Source: JBBKWX01 sp037969175
Lineage (GTDB): Bacteria > Bacteroidota > Bacteroidia > AKYH767-A > JBBKVM01
Reading direction: 5' to 3'
Assembly (NCBI GenBank): GCA_037969175.1
Contig: JBBKWX010000055.1
Location: 62,001-126,000, forward strand
DNA length: 64,000 nucleotides
The notes below the pieces were generated by a model. It was not told the origin of the DNA. It saw only the letters and a list, made by a program, of their open reading frames with translations, and searched no databases. Position 1 is the stretch's first letter. Every line of letters begins with the position of its first letter. Both the position numbers and the translations under genes were made by a program. Positions 26,264 through 35,870 of this stretch are shown in pieces.

Positions 26264-29200
26264 TTATTTATCCTCGAAATAAACTGTATTCGGATTTGTT
26301 TTTTTCAAGAATTTCCAATTACCATGGATGTCTTGTTTTTCAATTATATAATAATCAACATCTGTGTCCCAACCAAAATAAGGTGTCCATGTCAATACAT
26401 TGGTATCATTAACCCGCTGAGCTTTCAAGAGTACAGAAACACCCGGATTACTCATCAATGAATTGACATCGCAATTGTTCATCGCTTTTACCTCATATTG
26501 ATATTTATTTGCTTTTACATCTACATCCATATCCAAATAGTTTTGATTGCCCACAGGAATTGATGTCACAAATGTGTAATTACTATTATTGGTATATCGG
26601 TATACATTGTAATAAGCTACTTTATCAGGGAAATTAACCGGAGCTTTCCATTCTGTATAAACATATTTATCTCCTTCAACAGTTGATCTGATGATCTCTA
26701 CTTGCTGGTCAGATAAGAAGTCTATCGGTCTGGCAACAGAGGTGTCACTTAAAGATATGTATGGTTTACTACAAAGATCATTACCAATGATCAGATATGA
26801 ATAATCCCGTGGACATGGAATATCAGTATCCAAAAATTCAAATACATTTCCGGGTACAGTACCGACTTTCACCGTGGCTCCTGAGATCAAATCCGTTCTC
26901 AATATGTCATATTGACTTACCGAACAACCACCGTAAGCATTCCAGGTTACATTGATATCTAGATTATTCGCAATGGCAGATACATTTATTGTACTGTGAG
27001 CTGTAAGCTGATCCAATCCGATCTCATATCCACAGATGTCTCTTGTAAGCAATTTATAAGTGTAGACATTATCCAAAGTATTCAACGAACTGTCAACAAC
27101 CATTGTATCCAGCGTAAATGTTGTGCTGTTCGGATTATTAATAACCCTGATAGGATCAAAAGATCCATTGACCTGATTGTATCTGTATAGAACATAGGAT
27201 TCCAGATCTATCGCAGTATTTTGTTCCCATGAGATCTGTACAGTTGTATTTGATGTAACTGTTACACTCAATATATTCGTTATCGCAGGTGGTATCGTAT
27301 CATTTACTCTTATCATATTTGGAAGAGACATCGTATCCGAACATCCATTGCTATTCGTTACAACAAGTGATACATTATAAATACCCGGTAGTGGATAAGA
27401 AACTGATGGGTTTGTAGCAGTTGATGTAGTGCCATTTCCAAAATCCCAGAAATAGGAAGCTCCAAATAATTGAGAACTGTTATTCATGAAATTTGCAATA
27501 AGTGGTGGACACCCGATATTCACATCGACAGTAAAATCAGGCACCGGGGTTTCGTCTACAACAAAGGGACTGGCAAAAACAAATGTATCCGTGCATCCGA
27601 AATTATTACTCACTATCAAACTGGCATAGTATGAACCTGCATTCAAATAAACATATGTAGGATTTGGTAAAGTCGAAGTACCGCCATCGCCAAAGTTCCA
27701 TTCAAAAGTAGTTGCACCGCTAGACTGTTCATTGAATACCACTGTGTATGGATTACAGCCTTGTGTTCCGGTTGCAGTGGCCATAGCCGTTGGTGAAGGA
27801 TAAACAGAAAGTGGGCCCGGATAAGTAAAGAATGATTGGCATCCCAGACTATCCTGAGTGATCAAGGTAACCGTATAAGATCCTACATTGGAATACGTAT
27901 TAATAGGATTTTGTAATGTGCTGGAACTTCCATCACCAAAACTCCAATTCCAGGAAATGGCATTATATGAAAGATCAGTAAAGTGTGCTTCCAGTGTGGT
28001 ACAACCACTTGTAGGTGCTACCGAGAAATTAGATACAGGTCCCGGAATAGCAATATAATCCACCTTTATCAAGGTATCAATACAACCAATACTATTCGTA
28101 ACTATTTGTGTTATCGTATAGAATCCGGCAATATTGTAAATATGAGATGGGTTTTGTGATGTTGAATTTGTTCCGTCTCCAAAATCATAATACCAGCTCA
28201 CAGCATCTATCGATTGATCAATAAAATTCACCAATGTTGGTGCACAAGCTGCTACTGTTGGGGTGTAAAATTCAGCTTTCGGTTTTATAACATTTACTAA
28301 TACCGGATATACTATTGTGTCATAACATCCGGTAGTTGATTGTGCGATCAAGGTAACATCAAATGCACCTCCTGCAGTATACATATGAACCGGATTTTGT
28401 ACTGTACTGGTATTTCCATCACCAAATATCCACAACCAGGAAATAGCATTTTGTGTGATATCCGTGAAAGTTGTGATCAATGGAGCACAGCCACTTGTAT
28501 TGCTTGCAGTAAAATCAGAAACGAAATAATTTACATTTGGACTTGACTTTGTTCCGCTGCATCCATTTGAATCATTGATCGTCAAATTAATATTTCCACT
28601 CGGAGGTGAGTTATATATATGTACCGGATTTTGTAAAGTTGAACTGGTTCCATCACCAAAATCCCACATCCATGAAGTAGCATTTGTACTTAAACTTGTG
28701 AAAGTTGCTGTTATTGGAAAACAAGATCTGTTTTGAGTAAATGTGAAATTTGCATTCGCCGCATTTACTGTAATGGCATTCGAGATCGACTTTGTTTGAC
28801 TGCAATTATTTTTTATTGCAGTGAGTGTTATTGTATAAGTGCCGGGTGTTGTATATGTATATGTCGGATTTTGCAAATTGGACGTCACACCGTTTCCGAA
28901 ATTCCATAAATAGGACGTGGCATTTGTCGATGTGTTTGCCAAAGTAATGCTAACCGAATTACACCCTGATGTAGAGCTGGTGATCGAGAAATCCGCTAAT
29001 GGATTGTTTACTTTTACAATAGGACTTATGGTGAATGTTTGCGAACATCCACTCGAATCAGTAACAGTAAGTGTTACTGAATATGTGCCAACTGTACTGT
29101 ATAGTTTCTTTGGATTTTTTTGAGTTGATGTTGTTCCGTCCTTGAAATCCCAGAGATACGAAGCCATATTATTCAAAGAGCAATTGAATTGTATCGTATC

Positions 29201-31387
29201 ACTGGTACAAACTTCTGTTTGATTTGCAGTAATTGGATTTGTAACTCCAACTGTTATGTTCAAAGAAGTTGAAGTCGTACACTGCACATCACCAACACCT
29301 GTGATACTTGCCGGGCCTGGAGAGAATGCCAATAAATTTACATTGTATAATCCGGGTGCTAAGTAGGTATGAGAAGGATTTTGTAATGTGCTTGAATCTC
29401 CATCACCAAAAGTCCACGACCATCCGGTAGCACCTGGTGCTGAAGAAGTAAAGGTAGCCAGAAATGGCGGGCATAAACCCACCGATGCGGATACGGAAGT
29501 TGTGATCGTTACTCCCATGATATTGTAAACAGCATAAGGAGAAAAAGTTTGTGAACAACCACCTGCCATTTGAGTTACCAGAGTCACTACATATGTACCG
29601 GGATTATTATATGTATGACTTGGGTTTTGCATTGTAGATGTAGTACCATCACCAAAGTCCCATAACCAACCGGAACTTCCGGTTGTAGGATCCAAACATT
29701 GTGCAGTATATGGAGCGCATTGATAATTTGGTGCAGGTGGAGTATAACTTGAAGTCGGATTTACCACTTTCACATAGTTTGATCGAATGATAGTATCCTT
29801 GCACCCAAAAGAGTTTGTTGTGATCAAAGAAACCGTATAGTTGCCAATAGCAGAATATATATGAGTCGGATTCTGGAGTGTGGAAGTATTTGCAGCACCT
29901 GATGCAGGGTCACCAAAATTCCAGTCCCACTGATTGTTACTACCGGAATTTGCACATGTAAAATTAACAGTTAACGCAGGACAACCGGTGATAGGAGAAG
30001 CTGTGAAATTTGCAGAGCTCTGTCTAACCAAGATCATGTTGCTTATTGTCTTGATATCTTCACATCCATTGGCAGAAATTGTTGTAAGTGTGATGCTGAA
30101 ATTACCGGCATTGTTAAAAAGGACCGTCGGGTTTGGCAAAGTGGAGGTCTGCCCGTTACCAAAATCCCATAGATAAGTATTTCCATTTGTTGAACTATTT
30201 GTAAATGTAACAGACAAAGGTTTACAGCCTACAACAGTTGAAGCACTAAAGTTTGAAGTAGGACCGGCTTGCATGCTTATATAATTAGGCATACTTACAC
30301 TACTTGTGCATCCACTTGCACTGGTAGTTGTCAATGACACATTAAAATTTCCAACAGTACTATATATTGAACTTGGGTTTTCCAATGTAGAAGTCAAACC
30401 GTTTCCAAAGTTCCAATTCCAACTTGTCGCATTGGCAGTTGTACTTGCAAAGCTGATAGTGTAAGGAGGACAGCCCATCGTTGAATTGGATGTGAAACTT
30501 GCCGGTAAATTATTTTGAATATTAATGTAATTGGTCTTTATTAAAGTGTCTTTACAGCCATTCGAATTGGTCACAACCAATGTAATAGTATAAGCTCCAA
30601 ATGCAGTATACGTTTTAGTTGGATTTGCCTGAGTGCTGGTTGTACCATCACCAAAATTCCATAGATAAGATGTAGAGCCCGGTGAAGCAGATGTGAAGTT
30701 AAAAACCTGACCTAACTGGCAAGCACTCGTTGGACTTGCACTGAAAGCAGAAACAGGTTTTGGATGTATGGTTATATATGAATTACGGATCTTAATATCA
30801 TTACATCCATAAGCATCTGTTGCGATCAATTTTACATTATAAATTCCGGGAGTTGTATATGCATGTGATGGATTCGTCAAAGCCGATGAACTTCCATCTC
30901 CAAAATCCCAGATATATGAACTTGCATTGACTGACAAATTGTTGAAAACTACAAGCTGCGTATTAATACAGGATGTCAATGGTCCTGCCGTAAAATCAGC
31001 AGTTGGTCTGGCGATAACTGAGATATGTGAATTTTTTATCAAAGTATCAATTTGACCTAATGCGTTTGTCACAATGAGGGTCACCGTATAATTACCAATA
31101 TTGGTATAGATAATTGACGGATTGATCAAAGTAGAAGTGTTCCCATTTCCGAAGTCCCAAAAGTAACTGACTCCATTGCTGGAGTTATTTACAAATTGTA
31201 CACTTAAAGGAGCACATCCAATTGAATCATTCTGGCCGAATGAGGCTACGGGCGCTTGTGCTTGTAACTTTCCGGCTTGCATAAATAATATGAAAAGCAT
31301 TCCAAATACTTGGATCGCATTCATAACGGTAGAATACTTTTGATTAGTCATAGTACTAATTTTTGCCTTCCTGTTGCCTTGAGTCAT
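26264..31387 (-). CDS. Giant exported protein with 16 PKD domains and Fn3-like C-terminus, no visible T9SS signal
   Basis: 1707 aa. A signal peptide ends at KLQAQ; three in-frame Met codons (31387, 31351, 31324) precede or begin it, so the exact start is uncertain. Residues about 45-1362 are 16 PKD domains of about 82 aa, each with W-x-F-G-D/N-G followed by T-S-T-x-x-N-P and a closing Y-x-V-x-L; unit 6 has the insertion 'GDPASGAANTS'. Residues 1363-1707 are Fn3-like beta domains ('ISWEQNTAIDLESYVLYR', 'VTWNAYGGCSVSQYDILR'). The protein stops at 'NTVYFEDK', in the middle of what looks like another Fn3 strand, and the gliding-associated C-terminal domain normally following such a series is absent. 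A terminator follows at once. It may be a truncated T9SS client or be exported in another way. Confidence 0.88.
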   Translation of the reverse strand: MTQGNRKAKISTMTNQKYSTVMNAIQVFGMLFILFMQAGKLQAQAPVASFGQNDSIGCAPLSVQFVNNSSNGVSYFWDFGNGNTSTLINPSIIYTNIGNYTVTLIVTNALGQIDTLIKNSHISVIARPTADFTAGPLTSCINTQLVVFNNLSVNASSYIWDFGDGSSSALTNPSHAYTTPGIYNVKLIATDAYGCNDIKIRNSYITIHPKPVSAFSASPTSACQLGQVFNFTSASPGSTSYLWNFGDGTTSTQANPTKTYTAFGAYTITLVVTNSNGCKDTLIKTNYINIQNNLPASFTSNSTMGCPPYTISFASTTANATSWNWNFGNGLTSTLENPSSIYSTVGNFNVSLTTTSASGCTSSVSMPNYISMQAGPTSNFSASTVVGCKPLSVTFTNSSTNGNTYLWDFGNGQTSTLPNPTVLFNNAGNFSITLTTISANGCEDIKTISNMILVRQSSANFTASPITGCPALTVNFTCANSGSNNQWDWNFGDPASGAANTSTLQNPTHIYSAIGNYTVSLITTNSFGCKDTIIRSNYVKVVNPTSSYTPPAPNYQCAPYTAQCLDPTTGSSGWLWDFGDGTTSTMQNPSHTYNNPGTYVVTLVTQMAGGCSQTFSPYAVYNIMGVTITTSVSASVGLCPPFLATFTSSAPGATGWSWTFGDGDSSTLQNPSHTYLAPGLYNVNLLAFSPGPASITGVGDVQCTTSTSLNITVGVTNPITANQTEVCTSDTIQFNCSLNNMASYLWDFKDGTTSTQKNPKKLYSTVGTYSVTLTVTDSSGCSQTFTISPIVKVNNPLADFSITSSTSGCNSVSITLANTSTNATSYLWNFGNGVTSNLQNPTYTYTTPGTYTITLTAIKNNCSQTKSISNAITVNAANANFTFTQNRSCFPITATFTSLSTNATSWMWDFGDGTSSTLQNPVHIYNSPPSGNINLTINDSNGCSGTKSSPNVNYFVSDFTASNTSGCAPLITTFTDITQNAISWLWIFGDGNTSTVQNPVHMYTAGGAFDVTLIAQSTTGCYDTIVYPVLVNVIKPKAEFYTPTVAACAPTLVNFIDQSIDAVSWYYDFGDGTNSTSQNPSHIYNIAGFYTITQIVTNSIGCIDTLIKVDYIAIPGPVSNFSVAPTSGCTTLEAHFTDLSYNAISWNWSFGDGSSSTLQNPINTYSNVGSYTVTLITQDSLGCQSFFTYPGPLSVYPSPTAMATATGTQGCNPYTVVFNEQSSGATTFEWNFGDGGTSTLPNPTYVYLNAGSYYASLIVSNNFGCTDTFVFASPFVVDETPVPDFTVDVNIGCPPLIANFMNNSSQLFGASYFWDFGNGTTSTATNPSVSYPLPGIYNVSLVVTNSNGCSDTMSLPNMIRVNDTIPPAITNILSVTVTSNTTVQISWEQNTAIDLESYVLYRYNQVNGSFDPIRVINNPNSTTFTLDTMVVDSSLNTLDNVYTYKLLTRDICGYEIGLDQLTAHSTINVSAIANNLDINVTWNAYGGCSVSQYDILRTDLISGATVKVGTVPGNVFEFLDTDIPCPRDYSYLIIGNDLCSKPYISLSDTSVARPIDFLSDQQVEIIRSTVEGDKYVYTEWKAPVNFPDKVAYYNVYRYTNNSNYTFVTSIPVGNQNYLDMDVDVKANKYQYEVKAMNNCDVNSLMSNPGVSVLLKAQRVNDTNVLTWTPYFGWDTDVDYYIIEKQDIHGNWKFLKKTNPNTVYFEDK

Positions 31388-31740
31388 TAATATTGATTAA
31401 AGACAAATCATTTTGGCGGGTTTCAATGGTATTAGTTTTGGTCTGGATTCAAAAGTAGCGGTATACGAAACCTGAAAATTCCGAATATGAAACCTATAAT
31501 TGCAGATGTAAGATTCTGTAAGAATTATTCGAAATTTAAATCAGTTGATCGGGTCTATTATTGAATCAAATGCCTGACAGAACTGAATTTGTTATTCAAT
31601 CATGTGTGTTTATAACTTTCAATAGTAAGTGAGATATTTCCCTGTTTTTTTAATGACTTTTGTAATTAAGCCCCGAAAAAGGGGGATATATTGCTTTCAA
31701 CTAAGTATATTCTATTAATTGATAACTAAGCCGGTCCTCC
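31388..31740. other. Divergent intergenic region (353 nt)
   Basis: No gene was found. It contains the minus-strand -7 box at 31450-31457. A short G/C hairpin (CCCC-GAAAAA-GGGG, 31671-31684) stands before the plus-strand gene at 31741, with a weak TATATTGC box at 31687-31694. No convincing promoter with both elements could be identified for the plus-strand gene. Confidence 0.55.
31450..31457 (-). promoter_or_regulatory. -7 box TACTTTTG upstream of the giant PKD gene
   Basis: Exact TAnnTTTG match on the minus strand; no TTG at the expected upstream distance. It would give a leader of about 60 nt to the first Met, or about 120 nt to the Met at the signal peptide. Confidence 0.45.
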
Positions 31741-33195
31741 ATGGAAGATTTGAGTAAAACAATAAAAAAACTCTCAGAAGAAGATTACAAAATCCTTTTG
31801 GAAGAAGTATCAGGTAAAAAGAAAAACAAGCCGTTTGTTGTTTTGGAAGCGCTTCGAAATGAAGAAATTGACGACTCCGAATTGATGGAAAGACTGGAAG
31901 TCAACAGAAGTACTTATTATACATTGAAATCCAGGTTGAACACAAAAGTAGCTTCAATTCTTGCGAAACAGGTAAATAATCCAATAAGTGCTCTGAAAGA
32001 AGAAGTGGCAAGGGTTTCTGCGAACTTGTATGGAAATAATAAGATTTTTTCTATCCGGGCACTCAAGGAATTAGAAAAACAATTGATTGAATATGATCTG
32101 TCAAATGAATTGATCATAGTTTATAAAACACTTGCAAGACTGCACCAGTACACAGATGAATTCAAAGAGTACGAGCAGTTATATAACAAACATGTCGCTT
32201 TTTCACTTGCTGTCGTGAAGGTAGAAGATCTGTTTTATGATTTTATCAGAAAGATCGGGAAATGGTATCTGACCAGAAATGAAGAAGATCTGGAATTGGT
32301 CAGAGGAGTATTAAGGGAGATGATCAATATTCTGGAATTGTATAATTCTCACCGAATGTTTGTCATGTATAATATTGTTAGAATATACTATCACTGTTCT
32401 GATCCATCCAAAAGAGAAGGACTTCATTTGATGGAAATCGAAATTGAGACAACATTGAATCAGATCAATACAATTTTCGAAAAATACACACTAGATACAT
32501 TTTACCAAAACATTAAAAGTCTGACTGATTTTCTTTTGTTTGAATATTATCAGAAGACAAATAATATGATCAGAGCTGATCATAACCATCAAAAATTGAT
32601 CGGTCAGGTACCGGATCTTGCTTCAAAGCATATCATGGCTTTTCATGTTGTGCAATTTTTGAATTCCAAAATCGAAAAATTCCTCGGTGATGGTGACCTT
32701 ACCAAGCTCTTAATGCTGAACAAAGTTTTAGAGGAAAATCTGGAAATTGATCCGAATGAAGCTTTCCATTTTTATTCATGGAAAAGATATTTAGCGGTAT
32801 GCAGATTCTATCAGAGTGATTATTCAGGAGCCGCTAAGATCATTAACGTCTTGAGAAATAATGTCAACTTAAAACAATTCATTTATGCCGATGTTGAATG
32901 TAAATTGTTTCAGGCATTGCAATATTGTATCATAGGAGAAGAAGGTCTGTGTCAACAGATCATTCAAAGCATCAAGCGTCAGATGAAAGAAGGCGAAAAG
33001 GATTACGAAGATGTTGAGTTATATATCAAATTGATGAAAACAGCTATGAAACCGGCTGATTTCAGAAAGAAGATGAAAAAGCTGACTGAAATATGGAAAC
33101 AGATAGTAGAATTAAATGTTTCTCATAGCAGTATATTATGGTATGTTCGTCTCGATGAAAGTATGATGAGACGTATGGGAAATCCAATAAAATAA
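31741..33195 (+). CDS. Uncharacterised 484-aa protein with HTH-like N-terminus and helical repeats
   Basis: No characterised family is recognised. Residues about 44-72 ('SELMERLEVNRSTYYTLKSRL') look like a helix-turn-helix: two helices separated by a turn at E-V-N-R-S, with Thr/Tyr-rich recognition residues. The remaining about 400 residues are almost wholly alpha-helical with Leu/Tyr/Phe spacing typical of TPR-like solenoids ('YKTLARLHQYTDEFKEYEQLY', 'SDYSGAAKIINVLRNN'). There is no signal peptide or membrane segment, and the protein is rich in Lys and Glu. The layout suggests a cytoplasmic DNA- or protein-binding regulator. It is a single gene ending 2 nt from the convergent response regulator, with a pyrimidine-rich leader (GGTCCTCC directly before ATG). 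Confidence 0.75.
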   Translation: MEDLSKTIKKLSEEDYKILLEEVSGKKKNKPFVVLEALRNEEIDDSELMERLEVNRSTYYTLKSRLNTKVASILAKQVNNPISALKEEVARVSANLYGNNKIFSIRALKELEKQLIEYDLSNELIIVYKTLARLHQYTDEFKEYEQLYNKHVAFSLAVVKVEDLFYDFIRKIGKWYLTRNEEDLELVRGVLREMINILELYNSHRMFVMYNIVRIYYHCSDPSKREGLHLMEIEIETTLNQINTIFEKYTLDTFYQNIKSLTDFLLFEYYQKTNNMIRADHNHQKLIGQVPDLASKHIMAFHVVQFLNSKIEKFLGDGDLTKLLMLNKVLEENLEIDPNEAFHFYSWKRYLAVCRFYQSDYSGAAKIINVLRNNVNLKQFIYADVECKLFQALQYCIIGEEGLCQQIIQSIKRQMKEGEKDYEDVELYIKLMKTAMKPADFRKKMKKLTEIWKQIVELNVSHSSILWYVRLDESMMRRMGNPIK

Positions 33196-33197
33196 GC

Positions 33198-33611
33198 TTA
33201 GAAATTTATTGCTTCCAGGTATTTTTCGCTCAATGGTTTATTGAGATACTTAAATACATGCGGATTGGTTGAAGCTTTATTTATGTCTTCCGGGCTAATG
33301 GATGATGATAGAACAATAACTTTGCATCTTGTTTTCATCCATTCTGCCATGGTATCAAATTCAGCTAGAAAAGAAAACCCGTCCATGATAGGCATGTTTA
33401 GATCCAGAAAAATCAATCTGGGAAAATCTTCTTGCTCTCCGGTATAGTTGCGGATATAATCAAGCGCAACAGCTGCAGAATTTTTTACCAATACAGCTTC
33501 TGCAAAATTGCTGGATGTGATAATTCTCTCGTTGATGAAATTGTCAATTTCGTTGTCATCGATCAACAAAACGGACTTGTATTTGCAAGAAAATGTATTC
33601 TTGTTCTTCAT
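33198..33611 (-). CDS. Single-domain response regulator (CheY-like)
   Basis: 137 aa, one receiver domain and nothing else. Acidic pair Asp18-Asp19 ('LLIDDNE'), phospho-acceptor Asp70 in 'IFLDLNMPIMDG', switch Ser in 'VLSSSIS' (102-104) and Lys125 in 'YLNKPLS' are all present, so it should be phosphorylatable. A longer frame from 33668 would run through the tRNA-Phe gene; the ATG at 33611 is therefore chosen. It starts 25 nt downstream of the tRNA with no visible terminator between, suggesting cotranscription. It has no adjacent kinase; the orphan kinase at 25193-26164 is a candidate partner by inference only. Confidence 0.9.
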   Translation of the reverse strand: MKNKNTFSCKYKSVLLIDDNEIDNFINERIITSSNFAEAVLVKNSAAVALDYIRNYTGEQEDFPRLIFLDLNMPIMDGFSFLAEFDTMAEWMKTRCKVIVLSSSISPEDINKASTNPHVFKYLNKPLSEKYLEAINF

Positions 33612-33636
33612 CCTCGATAGGTTCCATGACGGTTTG

Positions 33637-33709
33637 TGGTGATGAATGGAATCGAACCATCGACACAAGGATTTTCAGTCCTTTGCTCTACCAACTGAGC
33701 TACATCACC
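33637..33709 (-). tRNA. tRNA-Phe (GAA anticodon)
   Basis: On the minus strand the sequence folds into a complete cloverleaf: acceptor GGTGATG / CATCACC, D stem GCTC / GAGC, anticodon stem AAGGA / TCCTT with loop CTGAAAA (anticodon GAA), and T arm GATGG-TTCGATT-CCATT with one G-T pair. The discriminator is A. The 3' CCA is not encoded (ACAAA follows), as is common in this phylum. Confidence 0.97.
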
Positions 33710-33722
33710 GTAAATGTGCGGG

Positions 33723-33730
33723 CAAAAGTA
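33723..33730 (-). promoter_or_regulatory. -7 box TACTTTTG of the tRNA-Phe gene
   Basis: Exact TAnnTTTG on the minus strand, ending 13 nt before the mature tRNA 5' end, a suitable distance for a short 5' leader. No clear -33 TTG at the expected spacing. Confidence 0.5.
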
Positions 33731-33786
33731 TGAAAATTTTCAATAAGAAGTACATTTGTAAAAAAAACTCAGAAGAACAATTAATT

Positions 33787-33794
33787 TATATTTG
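33787..33794 (+). promoter_or_regulatory. -7 box TATATTTG upstream of coaX
   Basis: Exact TAnnTTTG match ending 12 nt before the ATG at 33807. A TTTG at 33755-33758 is too far upstream (28 nt) to be a normal -33 element. The box overlaps the TTG codon of a longer frame starting at 33792, which argues for the ATG at 33807. Confidence 0.5.
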
Positions 33795-33806
33795 TCAAAC
33801 TATTTT

Positions 33807-34568
33807 ATGACACCTAGAAAAAACCCTTTAGTGATATCCTATAATCTTTCTCTTGATATCGGAAATACGAGAGTCAAAGCCGGATTGTTTATTGGGAGAG
33901 AATTTAACCGAAAAATTGAATTTGATATCATAGAAGGTCGAGAATCCTTTTATGCCTGGGTCGAAGGAATCGCAATTTCAAATGTTATTTGCAGTAGTGT
34001 CAATAAGGAGATAGATCTACGTTCGGTATTAGCTTTTAATTATGTGTCCTGGATGGATCTGGATAAGGATACATTGCTGCATTTCAAAAATAGCTATACA
34101 AGTCCTGAAACATTGGGAAAAGATCGTCTGGCGGCAATTGCAGGAGCCAAAGCACTGTTTCCGGATAAAAATGTTTTAGTTTTTGATGCAGGGACATGTC
34201 TTACTGCAGACTTTATGGATCACACCGGCAATTACCTGGGTGGCAGTATCTCTCCGGGATTAAAAATGAGATTTAAAGCCTTGCATACGTTTACGGCTCG
34301 ATTACCGTTATTAGACCCGCAATTGGAATTTGAGTTAATTGGTACCGACACCAGGACTTCAATATTAACAGGCGCAATTATGGGTATGAAGCTTGAAATT
34401 GAAGGTTTTATTAATGAATACAGACAGATTTACCCTGAGTTGGTAGTAATTCTTACCGGGGGGGATCATATATTTTTTGATAAGAACCTTAAAAATGACA
34501 TCTTTGTAGCCCCTAATTTAGTTTTGCAAGGGCTTAACGAAATCCTTTATCATAATCATGCTTTTTAA
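33807..34568 (+). CDS. coaX: Type III pantothenate kinase
   Basis: 253 aa. It phosphorylates pantothenate in the first step of coenzyme A synthesis and belongs to the ASKHA fold. Motifs: P-loop-like 'LDIGNTRVKAGLF' at the start, 'ETLGKDRLAAIAGA' (the G-x-D-R substrate site), 'VFDAGTCLTADFMD', 'GGSISPGLKMRF' and 'VILTGGD' near the end. The ATG at 33807 is preferred over an upstream TTG. It is the first gene of a cluster running to 41418; its last 11 nt overlap the next gene. Confidence 0.93.
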   Translation: MTPRKNPLVISYNLSLDIGNTRVKAGLFIGREFNRKIEFDIIEGRESFYAWVEGIAISNVICSSVNKEIDLRSVLAFNYVSWMDLDKDTLLHFKNSYTSPETLGKDRLAAIAGAKALFPDKNVLVFDAGTCLTADFMDHTGNYLGGSISPGLKMRFKALHTFTARLPLLDPQLEFELIGTDTRTSILTGAIMGMKLEIEGFINEYRQIYPELVVILTGGDHIFFDKNLKNDIFVAPNLVLQGLNEILYHNHAF

Positions 34569-35865
34569 GAAACTGCCCATTTTCAGGATATTTTTCATCC
34601 TGTTGTCCGGCTTATTGAGTGTTACAGCCACCGCTCAGATCAATAACCAAAGTCCGTATTCCCGTTTTGGAATAGGTGATATCCTGCCTCGAAGTACCAC
34701 TGAAAACCGTGCTATGGGAGGAAGTGGAATCGGTATGTCATTTAGTGACAGAATAAATCTATTGAACCCGGCATCTCTGAGTAAGATCAATGTTACCTCC
34801 TTCGGAGCTGCGCTGCAGTCTGACCTGGTAGGCATCACTGATGGTAAAAGTAGCCAACTACAGAACAGAACAAATCTGGGATATCTCGATCTTGCATTCC
34901 CTCTAAAAAAGGGAAAAGCCGGAGCCAGTCTGGGATTGACACAGTACAGTACTACCGGATATAATATCAGGAATAGCGTGCTGGATCCTTCCGTTGGATC
35001 TGTGTTTTATGCATATGAAGGTGAAGGAGGCATAAACCAGGTACATGCAGGTTTAGGTTTTGATTTGGGAAAAGGGTTTTCGATTGGCGGTAATGCCTAT
35101 TATAATTTTGGAATACTCAATAAATTCAGAAAAGTTGAATTCAGGAAAGATTCTCTTTATTTCTTCAATACCAGAGTAACAAGCAGAACATCTATCAGTG
35201 ATATAAGTTGGGATGCAGCTATACAATATAACAAGGATCTAAACGAGAAAAGCAAACTTGGACTTGGATTCAAGTTACAAGGACCTGCTTCCCTTTCTGC
35301 AAAACGCACTAGTTTGGCTGAACGATATCAGTTAAATATCAATGATGCCGTTGTTGTACTCGATACAGTTAATTTCGATTCAAATCTTGAAGGTGAGATC
35401 AGCTTACCTATTAGTTTTGGTTTCGGAGTAGCTTATGAATATGATAAAAAATGGCTGTTAGGACTGGATTTTGGATTACAAGATTGGAGTACATATAAGT
35501 CATTTGGAGAATCAGATTCATTAAGCAATAGCTATTATATTGCCGCTGGAGCACAAATGATCCCTGATCATGCATCAGTTACAAGTTATTGGAAGCGTGT
35601 AAACTACAGAGCCGGTTTGAGATATTCAAAAACTTATCTTGACATTAACAACAAAAACTTAAATGAGGTTGGCATAACTTTTGGTTTAGGTTTACCCGTT
35701 AGAAGAACACCATTCGGAAGATCTTTCTCAACTGCAAACCTCGCTATTGAATTAGGACAAAGAGGAACTACAGAAAGTAATCTTCTCAAAGAAAATTTTG
35801 CAAAGATCACAATAGGTTTTACATTAAATGATGATAGTTGGTTCATCAAAAGAAAGTATGATTAA
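34558..35865 (+). CDS. Outer membrane beta-barrel protein (FadL/PorV-like outline)
   Basis: 435 aa with a signal peptide ending at ATAQ. The mature N-terminus 'NNQSPYSRFGIGDILPR' and 'RAMGGSGIGMSF' are features of a conserved Bacteroidota outer membrane protein family, and the body alternates amphipathic beta strands ('GLGFKLQGPASLSAKR', 'GLDFGLQDWSTYKSF') with Gly/aromatic residues, consistent with a 14-stranded type barrel. It ends in charged residues (FIKRKYD) rather than a terminal aromatic. A transport role is likely; the substrate is unknown. It overlaps coaX by 11 nt and precedes a TPR gene by 5 nt, so it belongs to the same operon. Confidence 0.82.
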   Translation: MLFKKLPIFRIFFILLSGLLSVTATAQINNQSPYSRFGIGDILPRSTTENRAMGGSGIGMSFSDRINLLNPASLSKINVTSFGAALQSDLVGITDGKSSQLQNRTNLGYLDLAFPLKKGKAGASLGLTQYSTTGYNIRNSVLDPSVGSVFYAYEGEGGINQVHAGLGFDLGKGFSIGGNAYYNFGILNKFRKVEFRKDSLYFFNTRVTSRTSISDISWDAAIQYNKDLNEKSKLGLGFKLQGPASLSAKRTSLAERYQLNINDAVVVLDTVNFDSNLEGEISLPISFGFGVAYEYDKKWLLGLDFGLQDWSTYKSFGESDSLSNSYYIAAGAQMIPDHASVTSYWKRVNYRAGLRYSKTYLDINNKNLNEVGITFGLGLPVRRTPFGRSFSTANLAIELGQRGTTESNLLKENFAKITIGFTLNDDSWFIKRKYD

Positions 35866-35870
35866 CAACA

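Noticed and set aside
31671..31685. CCCC-GAAAAA-GGGG hairpin considered as terminator or riboswitch part
   Set aside because: The stem is only 4 bp and there is no T-run; too weak to name.
33612..33668. N-terminal extension of the response regulator from an ATG at 33668
   Set aside because: It would run through the tRNA-Phe gene; the receiver domain starts a few residues after the Met at 33611.
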